A stretch of 59,948 nt of DNA. Source: an uncultured Lachnospiraceae bacterium. GTDB lineage: Bacteria; Bacillota; Clostridia; Lachnospirales; Lachnospiraceae. The position numbers were made by a program, and so were the translations under genes. Each line of letters starts with the position of its first letter. Positions within the stretch are counted from its first letter, which is position 1. Below, piece after piece: positions 44,702 to 52,888 of the stretch. The notes beneath the pieces are model-generated. The model was not told where the DNA came from, ran no database searches, and worked only from the letters and a program-made list of their open reading frames with translations. The stretch covers positions 1-59,948 of the forward strand of contig CACYMQ010000035.1 of NCBI GenBank assembly GCA_902775555.1, written 5' to 3'.

Positions 44702-44715
44702 GGTATAGTTATACC
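44702..44715 (+). promoter_or_regulatory. Palindrome in the hisS promoter region
   Basis: GGTATA-GT-TATACC is a perfect 14-nt palindrome that includes a possible -10 box (TATAGT at 44704-44709), 32 nt before the hisS start. No T-box structure is seen in the short leader. Confidence 0.4.
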
Positions 44716-44746
44716 CAGTATTTTTTCAGACAGGAGAATCGAAGCT

Positions 44747-46030
44747 ATGGCAATGAAGAAGAAACCGGTAACCGGCATGAAGGATATCCTTCCCGGGGAG
44801 ATGGAGATCCGGGATTATGCGATCGGGCTCATCAAGGAGACCTACAAGAGATTCGGATTCACATCCATGGAAACACCGGCGGTAGAGCATATAGAGAATC
44901 TGTCCTCTAAACAGGGCGGAGAAAATGAAAAACTGATCTTTAAGATCCTGAAAAGGGGAGAGAAGCTGAAGCTTGCGGAGGCATCCTCTGAGTCGGATCT
45001 GGTGGACGGAGGGCTTCGTTATGACCTGACGGTGCCTCTCTGCCGTTATTATTCCAATAACGCAAATGAGCTGCCCAGCCCGTTCAAGGCATTGCAGATG
45101 GGGCCTGTATGGAGAGCGGACCGGCCCCAGAGAGGAAGATATCGCCAGTTCATGCAGTGTGATATCGATATACTCGGAGAGCCTTCCATACTGGCAGAGA
45201 TCGAACTGATCCTGGCAACCACCACATTGCTGGGTAAGCTTGATTTCAGCCATTTCACCATCCGGATCAATGACCGGAGGATCCTCCGGGCCATGGTGGA
45301 CTATGCAGGTTTTACAGCTCCTGCAGGGGCGGAGGCTGTAGATTATGACGGCATATTCATCACACTTGATAAAATGGACAAGATCGGTTTGGACGGTGTA
45401 CGCGGGGAACTGGTGGAGGACGGATACGAGGAGGCTGTTGTCGATAAGTATCTGGAACTCTTCCGAAGGATCTCGGGAGACACGGCCGGACTCAAGATGC
45501 TGCGTGACACACTGGGAGATATCCTCCCGGCAGGGATCACGGAGGATCTCTCCACCATCATGGACAGTGTGGAGGGAGCAAAGGAAGCGGACTTCCGTGT
45601 GGCATTTGATCCGACGCTTGTGCGTGGAATGTCCTATTATACCGGTCCCATTTTTGAGATCTCCATGGACGAATATGGCGGATCTGTTGGCGGAGGCGGC
45701 CGGTATGATGAGATGATCGGCCGTTTTACGGGACAGCCCACACCGGCCTGCGGTTTTTCCATAGGGTTTGAGCGGATCGTCATGCTGCTTCTTGAGAGGG
45801 ATTTCAAGGTGCCGGGAACCAAAGGACGGACCGCTTACCTGATCGAGAAGGGGATGCCGGGGGACAAGCTGGCTGCCATTCTTGCAAAGGCGAAGGCGCT
45901 CCGGAGCGAAGGTGAGGAGATCAATATCGTCATGATGAAGAAGAATAAGAAGTTCCAGAAGGAACAGCTGACGCAGGAGGGATATACGGAGATCAGAGAA
46001 TTCTTCAAAGATCGTGAGATCGATGCATGA
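44747..46030 (+). CDS. hisS: Histidine--tRNA ligase
   Basis: 427 residues, standard length. Class II motifs are present: PVTGMKDILPGEM at the start, YDLTVPLCRYYSNN, GPVWRADRPQRGRYRQF (motif 2), the histidine-binding segment LVRGMSYYTGPIFEI and SVGGGGRYDEM with GFSIGFERI (motif 3). The anticodon-binding domain follows. It charges tRNA-His. CAGGAG lies upstream of the ATG; ATG44753 is also possible. No aspS follows, unlike in many Firmicutes. Confidence 0.95.
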   Translation: MAMKKKPVTGMKDILPGEMEIRDYAIGLIKETYKRFGFTSMETPAVEHIENLSSKQGGENEKLIFKILKRGEKLKLAEASSESDLVDGGLRYDLTVPLCRYYSNNANELPSPFKALQMGPVWRADRPQRGRYRQFMQCDIDILGEPSILAEIELILATTTLLGKLDFSHFTIRINDRRILRAMVDYAGFTAPAGAEAVDYDGIFITLDKMDKIGLDGVRGELVEDGYEEAVVDKYLELFRRISGDTAGLKMLRDTLGDILPAGITEDLSTIMDSVEGAKEADFRVAFDPTLVRGMSYYTGPIFEISMDEYGGSVGGGGRYDEMIGRFTGQPTPACGFSIGFERIVMLLLERDFKVPGTKGRTAYLIEKGMPGDKLAAILAKAKALRSEGEEINIVMMKKNKKFQKEQLTQEGYTEIREFFKDREIDA

Positions 46031-46108
46031 CGGAAAACCTTCGGAAGACCGGGAGACCGATGCATGACGGGATCCCCATCGGGCTGCGATATAATTATAT
46101 ACTGTGAG

Positions 46109-46140
46109 AAAAAACTGCTGTCATCTGCGGCAGTTTTTTT
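46109..46140 (+). terminator. Terminator after hisS
   Basis: AAAAAACTGC at 46109-46118 pairs with GCAGTTTTTT at 46130-46139. The 240-nt gap from hisS to the next gene also has GATGCATGACGG twice (46021 and 46060 areas); otherwise nothing is recognised. Confidence 0.85.
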
Positions 46141-46271
46141 GATCCGGAAAATATTTTTTTAAATTCAGTTTTGTTTAAGGTTGACTGTGTATAGTACAGC
46201 CATACAAAGAAAAAAGCAGCCGGAAACCGGCAGCAAAGAAAGGGAATATCCTGGGAAGGGAGGACATCGAT

Positions 46272-47735
46272 ATGCATAAAAAATTTACATCCTTATTCGT
46301 AGCACTTATTCTGGCAGGTGCACTGGCAGCTTGCGGAACGGCATCAGCAGAAAACACAGGTTCCTCCGGCGGAACCACGTCGGCTGCAGCATCGTCTGCG
46401 GCAAAGAGCGGGACCACGGAAGGAAGTGAGACCACGGAAGGAAGCAGCACGAAGAAAGATGAAGCTTCCGGATCCGAAACCACAGCCGCAAAGGGAGAGG
46501 AAGAGACCCAGGCGGTAACGGCGGTGACCGCTTCGGGAGGAATGATCGATGTCTCCGATCTTTTCTCGGAGAGAGATCTGAAGCAGACGGCGGATACGAC
46601 GGATGCAGAGACCCTCACGGTAAGTGACGGGCAGGATATCAGCATTACGAAGGAAGGCGTATATGTGATCAGCGGCAGTGCTTCCAATGTGACCATATCC
46701 GTGGAAGTGACGGATGAAGAGAAGGTCCAGCTCGTTCTTGACGGAGTCAGCATCACAAATGAAACGAAGCCCTGCATCTATGTAAAGAACGCGGACAAGG
46801 TTTTTGTTACGACCACCGGGACGGAAAGTAGCCTTTCCGTGACGGGAACCTTTGTGGCTGACGGAGAGACAAATACGGACGCAGTGATCTTCGCAAAGGA
46901 TGATCTGGTACTGAACGGACAGGGAACTCTGAATATCAGTTCTACGGACAATGCCATCAGCTGCAAGAACGATCTGAAGGTTACAGGCGGAACCTATAAT
47001 ATCAGCTGCAGCCACAGTGCGCTGGAAGCGAAGGATTCCATTTCCGTGGCAGACGGTACCCTGAATATCACCTCCTGCGTGGACGGTCTTCATGCAGAGA
47101 ATGACGATGACAATTCCACCGGACAGATCGTACTTCTTGCCGGGACCATGAATATCAAGGCATCGGATGATGCGATCCATGCAACCACGATCCTCCAGGT
47201 GAATGGCGGGACCTATGATATCACGGCGGCTGAGGGACTGGAAGCCACCGTCATCCAGATCAATGACGGACAGCTGTCCATCTCCGCTTCCGACGACGGG
47301 ATCAATGCAGCAAAGAAATCCGATTCCTACACGCCGAAGGTGGAGTTCAACGGCGGGTACACCAAGGTCGTCATGGGAGCAGGAGATACGGATGGTGTGG
47401 ATTCCAACGGTGATATCATCGTGAACGGCGGGACCATTGACGTATCCGGACAGTCTACCTTCGATTTTGACGGAACGGGAACCGTAAATGGAGGAACCGT
47501 GATCGAGAACGGCACAGAGACCAATACCCTGACAAACCAGATGATGGGCGGCGGCATGCACGGCGGCGGTATGCGCGGCGGCGATATGCAGGGCGGAGCG
47601 GACGGTACCATGCCGGAAAGACCGGAAGGAACAGACGGTAGCATGCCGGAAGGAAAAGGCGGTGATATGAACGGCGGCATGTTTCAGCGTGGAGGAAAAG
47701 GCGGACGGGGTATGAAACCCGGTACCGAAGAATGA
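46272..47735 (+). CDS. Cthe_2159-like beta-helix carbohydrate-binding lipoprotein
   Basis: 487 residues. A lipobox signal (ALILAGALAACGTAS) is followed by a Ser/Thr/Gly linker of about 65 residues. Residues 90-420 are repeated short strands with Asp, Asn and Gly turns (ISITKEGVYVISGS, VQLVLDGVSIT, LNGQGTLNISS, IKASDDAIHA, ISASDDGINAA), the pattern of the Cthe_2159 polygalacturonate-binding beta-helix. The end is rich in Gly and Met. In other Clostridia such proteins sit beside VTC and DUF4956 genes, here 17 kb away. It is likely on the cell surface. Confidence 0.85.
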   Translation: MHKKFTSLFVALILAGALAACGTASAENTGSSGGTTSAAASSAAKSGTTEGSETTEGSSTKKDEASGSETTAAKGEEETQAVTAVTASGGMIDVSDLFSERDLKQTADTTDAETLTVSDGQDISITKEGVYVISGSASNVTISVEVTDEEKVQLVLDGVSITNETKPCIYVKNADKVFVTTTGTESSLSVTGTFVADGETNTDAVIFAKDDLVLNGQGTLNISSTDNAISCKNDLKVTGGTYNISCSHSALEAKDSISVADGTLNITSCVDGLHAENDDDNSTGQIVLLAGTMNIKASDDAIHATTILQVNGGTYDITAAEGLEATVIQINDGQLSISASDDGINAAKKSDSYTPKVEFNGGYTKVVMGAGDTDGVDSNGDIIVNGGTIDVSGQSTFDFDGTGTVNGGTVIENGTETNTLTNQMMGGGMHGGGMRGGDMQGGADGTMPERPEGTDGSMPEGKGGDMNGGMFQRGGKGGRGMKPGTEE

Positions 47736-47757
47736 CAGGAAAGGATACGGTTGGAAA

Positions 47758-47790
47758 CGGCAGCGGGCTCTTCGCTGCCGCTTCTTTTTT
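47758..47790 (+). terminator. Terminator after the Cthe_2159-like gene
   Basis: CGGCAGCG (47758-47765) pairs with CGCTGCCG (47773-47780), followed by CTTCTTTTTT. Confidence 0.9.
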
Positions 47791-47858
47791 CTTGCCCCTG
47801 AATTTAGGATATGATAGAGTTAAGGAAGACGCTGGGGAAGGGACCTGTCAGAGGATTT

Positions 47859-48605
47859 ATGGAACACGGACTGAGCAGAACTGTCATAAAATATATAGCA
47901 GCATTTACGATGGTGATCGATCATGTCGGGATGCTGTTTTTTCCGATCACGACATTTCCGGGGCTTCTCTGCCGGATCATAGGGAGGTTCACGGCTCCTA
48001 CCATGTGCTTCTTTCTTGCAGAGGGGTATGAGTATACAACCTCCCGGAAGAAGTATATCCTGAGGCTGCTGATCTTTGCGGTTTTATCCCAGCCGGCGTA
48101 TGCCCTTATGAATTACGGGGCGTCCATCCCTCCGGGGGAGACTGCGGGGAGCACCATATGGAAGGCATTTCTGCATCCGGATTTCAATGTGCTCTTTACG
48201 TTCCTTTTCTCCTTCCTGATCCTTTATGTCTATGATATGGTGCCGGGCTTCAACCGACGCTGCATCCTGATGGGACTTCTGCTGGGTGCCACCATGTTCT
48301 GTGACTGGGGACTCGTTGCACCCCTGTATGTTCTGGCATTTCATATTTACAGAGAAAACCGCAGGGAACGGCTGAAGTGGTTCGTGATCATTACCCTGGG
48401 TGCCCTGGCAATGTATGTCATGTTCTGTATCGCGTCCGGTAAGAACTGGTACGGACAGTTATGGGAAGCGGGGCTGTTCCTTTTTATCCCGGTGCTGTTC
48501 CTTTATAATGGGAAGAAAGGAAGCGGGGCGGCATTTCATAAATGGTTTTTCTATTTCTTTTATCCGCTGCAGGCGCTGATCCTTTGGGCGGCCGTTTTTT
48601 TCTGA
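47859..48605 (+). CDS. TraX family membrane protein
   Basis: 248 residues with seven or eight membrane segments. It opens MEHGLSRTVIKYIAAFTMVIDHVGM, split in the protein as LSRTVIKYIAAF then MVIDHVGMLFF, which is the TraX/acyltransferase-like hallmark, and has GRFTAPTMCFFLAEGY. TraX acetylates F pilin in E. coli, but chromosomal copies in Firmicutes have no known substrate. ATG47859 has AGAGGA upstream, slightly close; ATG47811, in frame, would add 16 residues and has a poorer site. Confidence 0.82.
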   Translation: MEHGLSRTVIKYIAAFTMVIDHVGMLFFPITTFPGLLCRIIGRFTAPTMCFFLAEGYEYTTSRKKYILRLLIFAVLSQPAYALMNYGASIPPGETAGSTIWKAFLHPDFNVLFTFLFSFLILYVYDMVPGFNRRCILMGLLLGATMFCDWGLVAPLYVLAFHIYRENRRERLKWFVIITLGALAMYVMFCIASGKNWYGQLWEAGLFLFIPVLFLYNGKKGSGAAFHKWFFYFFYPLQALILWAAVFF

Positions 48606-48697
48606 GCGGTAGCGGAAAAATGTGGTGTATATGAGAAAATCATGATAAAATATTTCCGTAGCGCGTGAACCGGACCATCCGGTGACGGAGATACGGG

Positions 48698-49930
48698 ATG
48701 AAACAGAGTTTTGAATGGGGGGAGCATATGCCGAATACAAAACAGACCGGTATGAATTTTGCAGCTGCATTTCTCTTTGCGGTGATCTTGGTCTTTCGGG
48801 CGATCGCACTTGTAAATGTGTACAAAAACATCAGATATGCAAGCGCCATCCCGGGGAAGACCGCATTGCTCTTTTGGGTCTGTCTGATCGTTGATACCCT
48901 GATCGTTCTTGCAATCCTGGGTGCTATCGTGTTCCTGTGCATGGGGGATATGACCAGGTATGGATGGATGGCGATCGTGGTCGGGGCAGGTATGGCAGTG
49001 GAGTACGGGTTGTTCGTGATCCTGCTTCTTTCGTCGGCAGGCAGGTACAGTTTTCAGGTTGTATTTGACTGGCGGGTCATCCTGATCTTCAGCGGGATCG
49101 GACTGCAATGCGCGACCTATATCCATTCGGGACTCACTTCAAAGCGGTATGAGGAAGGAAACCAGCTCGGGAATAAATGGCTGACAGCGCCGGTCATGTA
49201 TATCCTTTCTCTTGTCCTTATGTTGATCCCCGTTCTGGCCGTGAAGGCGGATCTGTCGGAATATCTGTCCATCAGCGGATCAGGCAGCCAGTCTTCCGGG
49301 CAGACCATTACCCTGCTGGCCATTTATTTCCTGGCATTTCTGACGGTGGGACTGCATCTGAATATCCGTGCCAAGAAGGAAGGGATCTATGGGAACGGGC
49401 AGAGACCTGCAGTCCGGGGAGTGCCTGCCTATAATGCGAATCCCTATGCACCGTTTAATAATCCGGTACAGGGTGGAGTGCCTTACCCTCAGCAGGGAGG
49501 AACTCCTTACGGCGCGGCACCTTATCAGGGAGGAGCGCAGTACGGGGCTGCGGCAGCTTACCGGGGGGGAGCACAGTACGGAGGCGCGGCACCTTATCAG
49601 GGAGGAGCGCAGTATAATGGCGGATCATCCTACCAGGGCGGAGCGCAGTATAACGGCGGGTCATCCTACCAGGGCGGAGCGCAGTATAATGGCGGATCAT
49701 CCTACCAGGGCGGAGCGCAGTATAATGACGGGTCATCCTACCAGGGAGGAGCACAGTACGGAGGCGCAGCGCCGTTTTCACCGGAGCCGTCAAAGGGCGG
49801 ATCCATCTCTGCCGGTTTCGGGGATGGGGGATCCGCGGATTCGGCACATTCGGATCATGGCCGCTCAGACTATGGAAGCACCTATGATGATCCCTATCAG
49901 GGATATTTCAAACCTACAGATGATAGATAA
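48698..49930 (+). CDS. Membrane protein with Gly/Tyr/Gln-rich repeat tail
   Basis: 410 residues. Residues 15-230 hold about six membrane segments (FAAAFLFAVILVF and others). From about 245 the chain is a low-complexity cytoplasmic tail with seven 12-residue repeats (YQGGAQYNGGSS) at 276-359, then a Ser/Asp/Gly-rich end. ATG48698 has GGAG at 7 nt; ATG48728, with GGGGGGAG just before it, is an equally good start. I do not recognise a family for the membrane part. Repeats of this kind can drive self-association. Confidence 0.7.
   Translation: MKQSFEWGEHMPNTKQTGMNFAAAFLFAVILVFRAIALVNVYKNIRYASAIPGKTALLFWVCLIVDTLIVLAILGAIVFLCMGDMTRYGWMAIVVGAGMAVEYGLFVILLLSSAGRYSFQVVFDWRVILIFSGIGLQCATYIHSGLTSKRYEEGNQLGNKWLTAPVMYILSLVLMLIPVLAVKADLSEYLSISGSGSQSSGQTITLLAIYFLAFLTVGLHLNIRAKKEGIYGNGQRPAVRGVPAYNANPYAPFNNPVQGGVPYPQQGGTPYGAAPYQGGAQYGAAAAYRGGAQYGGAAPYQGGAQYNGGSSYQGGAQYNGGSSYQGGAQYNGGSSYQGGAQYNDGSSYQGGAQYGGAAPFSPEPSKGGSISAGFGDGGSADSAHSDHGRSDYGSTYDDPYQGYFKPTDDR
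49523..49774 (+). repeat. Seven 36-bp coding repeats
   Basis: Units of 36 bp start with TATCAGGG or TACCAGGG and encode YQGGAQYxxxxx. The central four are nearly identical. They are in frame and coding, so not a CRISPR. Confidence 0.88.
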
Positions 49931-49950
49931 AGGCCGGAAGGAGAGAAGGT

Positions 49951-50979
49951 ATGAAGGTATGGGAAGGCTACACGAAGGGTGTGAATCTGGGAGGCTGGAT
50001 CTCTCAGTATGCAAAGTATGACGAAGAGCATTTTCGGAGTTTTATCACGGAAGCGGATTTTCCGGAGATAAAGCGGCTGGGATTTGATCATGTGCGGATC
50101 CCGGTGGATTATCCGCTTCTGGAAAATGATGAGGGAGAAGAGAATCCTCTCGGTATAGAGATCCTGAAGAAGGCACAAGAATGGTGCCATACCTATGGCC
50201 TGAAAATGATCATAGATATGCATGAGGTATATGGTTATTCCTTTGATCCGCTGAAGAAGGAAATGGACCGGGAGAAATTCTTCTATGATGAGGAACTTCA
50301 GGAGAGATTCTTTGCCTTATGGTCCCGCCTGGCGAAAGCGTTCGGGGATGATCCCGACACGGTGGCGCTGGAACTCCTGAATGAAGTGGTACTGATGGGA
50401 GTGGCGGACGCCTGGAATGTGGTGGTTTCCAAGGTGATCGATGTGATCCGTAAGGACGCACCCCGCTCCTGGATCGTGGTAGGCGGTGTCTGCTACAATG
50501 CCATAACCAGTGTGAAGCTTCTGGATCCTCCGAAGGATGACAGGATCGTTTATAATTTCCACTGCTACGAGCCGATCATCTTTACCCATCAGGGAGCTTA
50601 CTGGGTTGATGGCATGCCCTCTGATTTCCGGATCGGTTATCCCGACAGTCTGGAGAAGTACCGTGAGGAGAGCCAGAAATATGCCCGTGATCTGGTGGGA
50701 GCGCTGTATGACAGGGCCGTGACCAGTATCGGACCGGAATTCTTCGAGGATCTTTTTACTCCGGCGGTCGAGGCTGCGGAATCCTTCGGAGTTCCGCTTT
50801 ACTGCGGAGAGTACGGAGTCATCGAACTGGCGCCCATGGACAGTGCGCTTCGCTGGTTCCATGATATACACGGAGTCTTTGAAAAGTACCGGATCGGTCG
50901 TGCGCTCTGGAATTACAGAGGGAAGGATTTCGGGCTTGTGGATCCTTATTATGACTCCATCCGGGAGAAGATATTATAG
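49951..50979 (+). CDS. Cytoplasmic GH5-type glycoside hydrolase
   Basis: 342 residues, one TIM barrel of the cellulase family. Opening GVNLGGWIS, the early Arg in VRIPVDYPLL, the acid-base Glu145 in LELLNEVV, FHCYEPIIFTHQG and the nucleophile Glu287 in YCGEYGV are all present. There is no signal peptide, so it would act inside the cell on short oligosaccharides or glycosides. The exact substrate (beta-glucan, mannan, other) cannot be told. It starts 20 nt after the repeat-tail membrane protein with GGAG upstream. Confidence 0.88.
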   Translation: MKVWEGYTKGVNLGGWISQYAKYDEEHFRSFITEADFPEIKRLGFDHVRIPVDYPLLENDEGEENPLGIEILKKAQEWCHTYGLKMIIDMHEVYGYSFDPLKKEMDREKFFYDEELQERFFALWSRLAKAFGDDPDTVALELLNEVVLMGVADAWNVVVSKVIDVIRKDAPRSWIVVGGVCYNAITSVKLLDPPKDDRIVYNFHCYEPIIFTHQGAYWVDGMPSDFRIGYPDSLEKYREESQKYARDLVGALYDRAVTSIGPEFFEDLFTPAVEAAESFGVPLYCGEYGVIELAPMDSALRWFHDIHGVFEKYRIGRALWNYRGKDFGLVDPYYDSIREKIL

Positions 50980-51015
50980 ACCGTATCAGCGTTTCAAAAC
51001 GGGAAAGAAGGATCT

Positions 51016-51696
51016 ATGAAATATAAATGTCCATGCTGCGGATGTTATACTTTGGAAGAACCAAATGGCAGGTATGAGATCTGTCCCGTATGCTTTTGGG
51101 AGGATGATCCCAAAGCGGTGGAGACCCCGAATATCGCATTCGGTGCAAACAATGTCAGCCTGAAGGTTGCAAAGAAGAATTACAGAGAGCTGGGGGCCTG
51201 CAGTCCGGATGTGCAAAGATCCGTGCGTGCTCCGGAACCGGCCGAGCTGGATCCGGCAGGCGCGATGACGGTGATCCGTGCTTCGGAGCTGTGGCAGCTG
51301 GCAGGAGTTTATTATGTCCGGATCCGTGCAAATTCCAAACGCTACGGGATCGAACTTTCCACGGAGTTTGATGAGCATGATACAAAGGATACCCGCTATA
51401 TCCTGCTGATGGACGGACACCTTCCGGCAGCCACCTGCCGGCTCTATCCCGCTGACCAGGGATATATGATGATGGGGCGGATAGTGGTGCTTCCGGAATA
51501 TGAAAGAAGAGGTGTCGGAAGCCGGGTCATCCGGGAAGGCGAGAATTGGGCCAGGGAACTGGGATATGATACCATCGTCATAGAGGCAAGAGCCATTCTG
51601 GCAGATTTCTATGAAGCCAGAGGGTATTCCCTCCATTCCAAGCATCTGATCCACAGGGAACCTTTTGATTGCGTCCAGATGGCAAAACGGTTATAA
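51016..51696 (+). CDS. CPCC zinc-ribbon-like domain fused to a GNAT acetyltransferase
   Basis: 226 residues. Residues 1-70 are a CPCC domain (CPCCGCYTLEE, YEICPVCFWEDDP, GANNVSLKVAKKNY), with two CxxC pairs that probably bind zinc. Residues 80-226 are a GNAT domain of the ElaA/YjcF type with the acetyl-CoA loop VLPEYERRGVGSRVI and the ending FYEARGY. The combination in one chain is unusual to me. Substrate unknown. It stands alone after the GH5 gene. Confidence 0.8.
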   Translation: MKYKCPCCGCYTLEEPNGRYEICPVCFWEDDPKAVETPNIAFGANNVSLKVAKKNYRELGACSPDVQRSVRAPEPAELDPAGAMTVIRASELWQLAGVYYVRIRANSKRYGIELSTEFDEHDTKDTRYILLMDGHLPAATCRLYPADQGYMMMGRIVVLPEYERRGVGSRVIREGENWARELGYDTIVIEARAILADFYEARGYSLHSKHLIHREPFDCVQMAKRL

Positions 51697-51718
51697 TGAC
51701 CGCATGATAAATATGAAA

Positions 51719-51750
51719 ACAGCCCGCCCGGTGTTATGGTGGGCTGTTCT
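51719..51750 (+). terminator. Terminator-like hairpin after the CPCC-GNAT gene
   Basis: ACAGCCCGCC pairs with GGTGGGCTGT (one G-T) followed by TCTATCGT; the T run is short. Confidence 0.6.
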
Positions 51751-51835
51751 ATCGTAAAAAACATACGGAGAGAATAGAAGAGTCCGGGCACCGTTGCGAA
51801 TGTACAGCGGATCCGGTGGAAAAGAGATTCGGTAA

Positions 51836-52888
51836 ATGAGAACGAGGTCCCGAAAACTCCATAGTGGTTTCCGCATTCTTGCTGCAGTGTTTTTCCTGAT
51901 CACCTGTCTCCTGGCAGGTCAGGGGAAAGCATCCGAGGCCGCCTATCCGGAGCTTCGGTCCATGGATCAGCTGTACGCGGAGATGCTGGATCAGATCTAT
52001 ACCAGGGAAGTGACCCGGTACTACACGGTGAAGGACCAAAGCCTGAGGGACCGGATGGTGAACATGAAGCTGGATACGCTGGCGGCACATTTTGATGAAA
52101 CGGATCCCTTAAGGAGCGGCTGCTATCTTTGCTATTATGTGGAAACGGTCTATCTGTCCTATTACGGAACGCAGTTCAAGGTCATGATCAAATTCCCGCA
52201 TTCCAAGGACGATATGGACCGGCATTTCGAGAAGATGAAGAAGCTGGCGGGGGAGCTTCGCGGGGAAACCGAATTTGACACCGTTAAGAATGTGCATGAT
52301 TATCTGATCGATAACTTTGAATATGACAGAAAGACCACGATGGTGAATCATACGGATATCGACGGATTCCGGGACGGGGAGATGGTCTGCTCGGGCTACA
52401 GTTTGGCGGCTTATTATCTTCTGAATTCTGCCGGTGTGAAGACGCGGGTCATCACCGGAAGCGGCGGCTCCGGGGCAGATGTGGAGAACCACATGTGGAA
52501 TATGGTCCGGGTGGACGGGAAATGGTACAACCTGGATGTGACCTGGGATGACGGGGGAGGAACCCGCAAACTGTATGATTACTTCCTGAAGAGTGATGCG
52601 GATTTCCCGGATCATAAGAGGCTGGGCAGGTGCGATACGGAAGAGCTTCGGAATATGGTTTCGGATACTTCCTATTCCCTACCGGTCAATATGACATTTT
52701 TACGCCCCATGTATATCCTGTCCGCGCTGCTTTTACTCCTGATCCTGTTCCTTGCTGTGAGAGGGGCCAGAAGAAGGAAGGCAGTGACGGAATACAGGGG
52801 CTACGTGATCGAAGATACGGATCTCTATGAAGGTTCTCCGGAACGGGATTATGAGAGCTGGAAGGACGGAGGAAACGGATATGTATGA
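51836..52888 (+). CDS. Membrane-anchored transglutaminase-like protease
   Basis: 350 residues. N-terminal signal segment (ILAAVFFLITCLLAG), an extracellular domain, then a transglutaminase core with Cys185 (GEMVCSGYSLAAYYLL), His219 (ENHMWNMV) and Asp234 (WYNLDVTWDD), and a C-terminal membrane segment (YILSALLLLLILFLAV) with a short cytoplasmic tail. The triad is complete, so it may cut or crosslink proteins at the outer face of the membrane. Its end overlaps the start of the next gene, a membrane-anchored protein that could be its partner or substrate. Confidence 0.85.
   Translation: MRTRSRKLHSGFRILAAVFFLITCLLAGQGKASEAAYPELRSMDQLYAEMLDQIYTREVTRYYTVKDQSLRDRMVNMKLDTLAAHFDETDPLRSGCYLCYYVETVYLSYYGTQFKVMIKFPHSKDDMDRHFEKMKKLAGELRGETEFDTVKNVHDYLIDNFEYDRKTTMVNHTDIDGFRDGEMVCSGYSLAAYYLLNSAGVKTRVITGSGGSGADVENHMWNMVRVDGKWYNLDVTWDDGGGTRKLYDYFLKSDADFPDHKRLGRCDTEELRNMVSDTSYSLPVNMTFLRPMYILSALLLLLILFLAVRGARRRKAVTEYRGYVIEDTDLYEGSPERDYESWKDGGNGYV

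Noticed and set aside
49523-49774. Regular 36-bp repeats that could suggest a CRISPR array
   Set aside because: The units are contiguous, have no unique spacers and are in frame inside a protein gene.
49368-50021. Second plus-strand open frame with RAERSIM-type repeats
   Set aside because: It is a shifted reading of the YQGGAQY repeat region and overlaps two well-supported genes.
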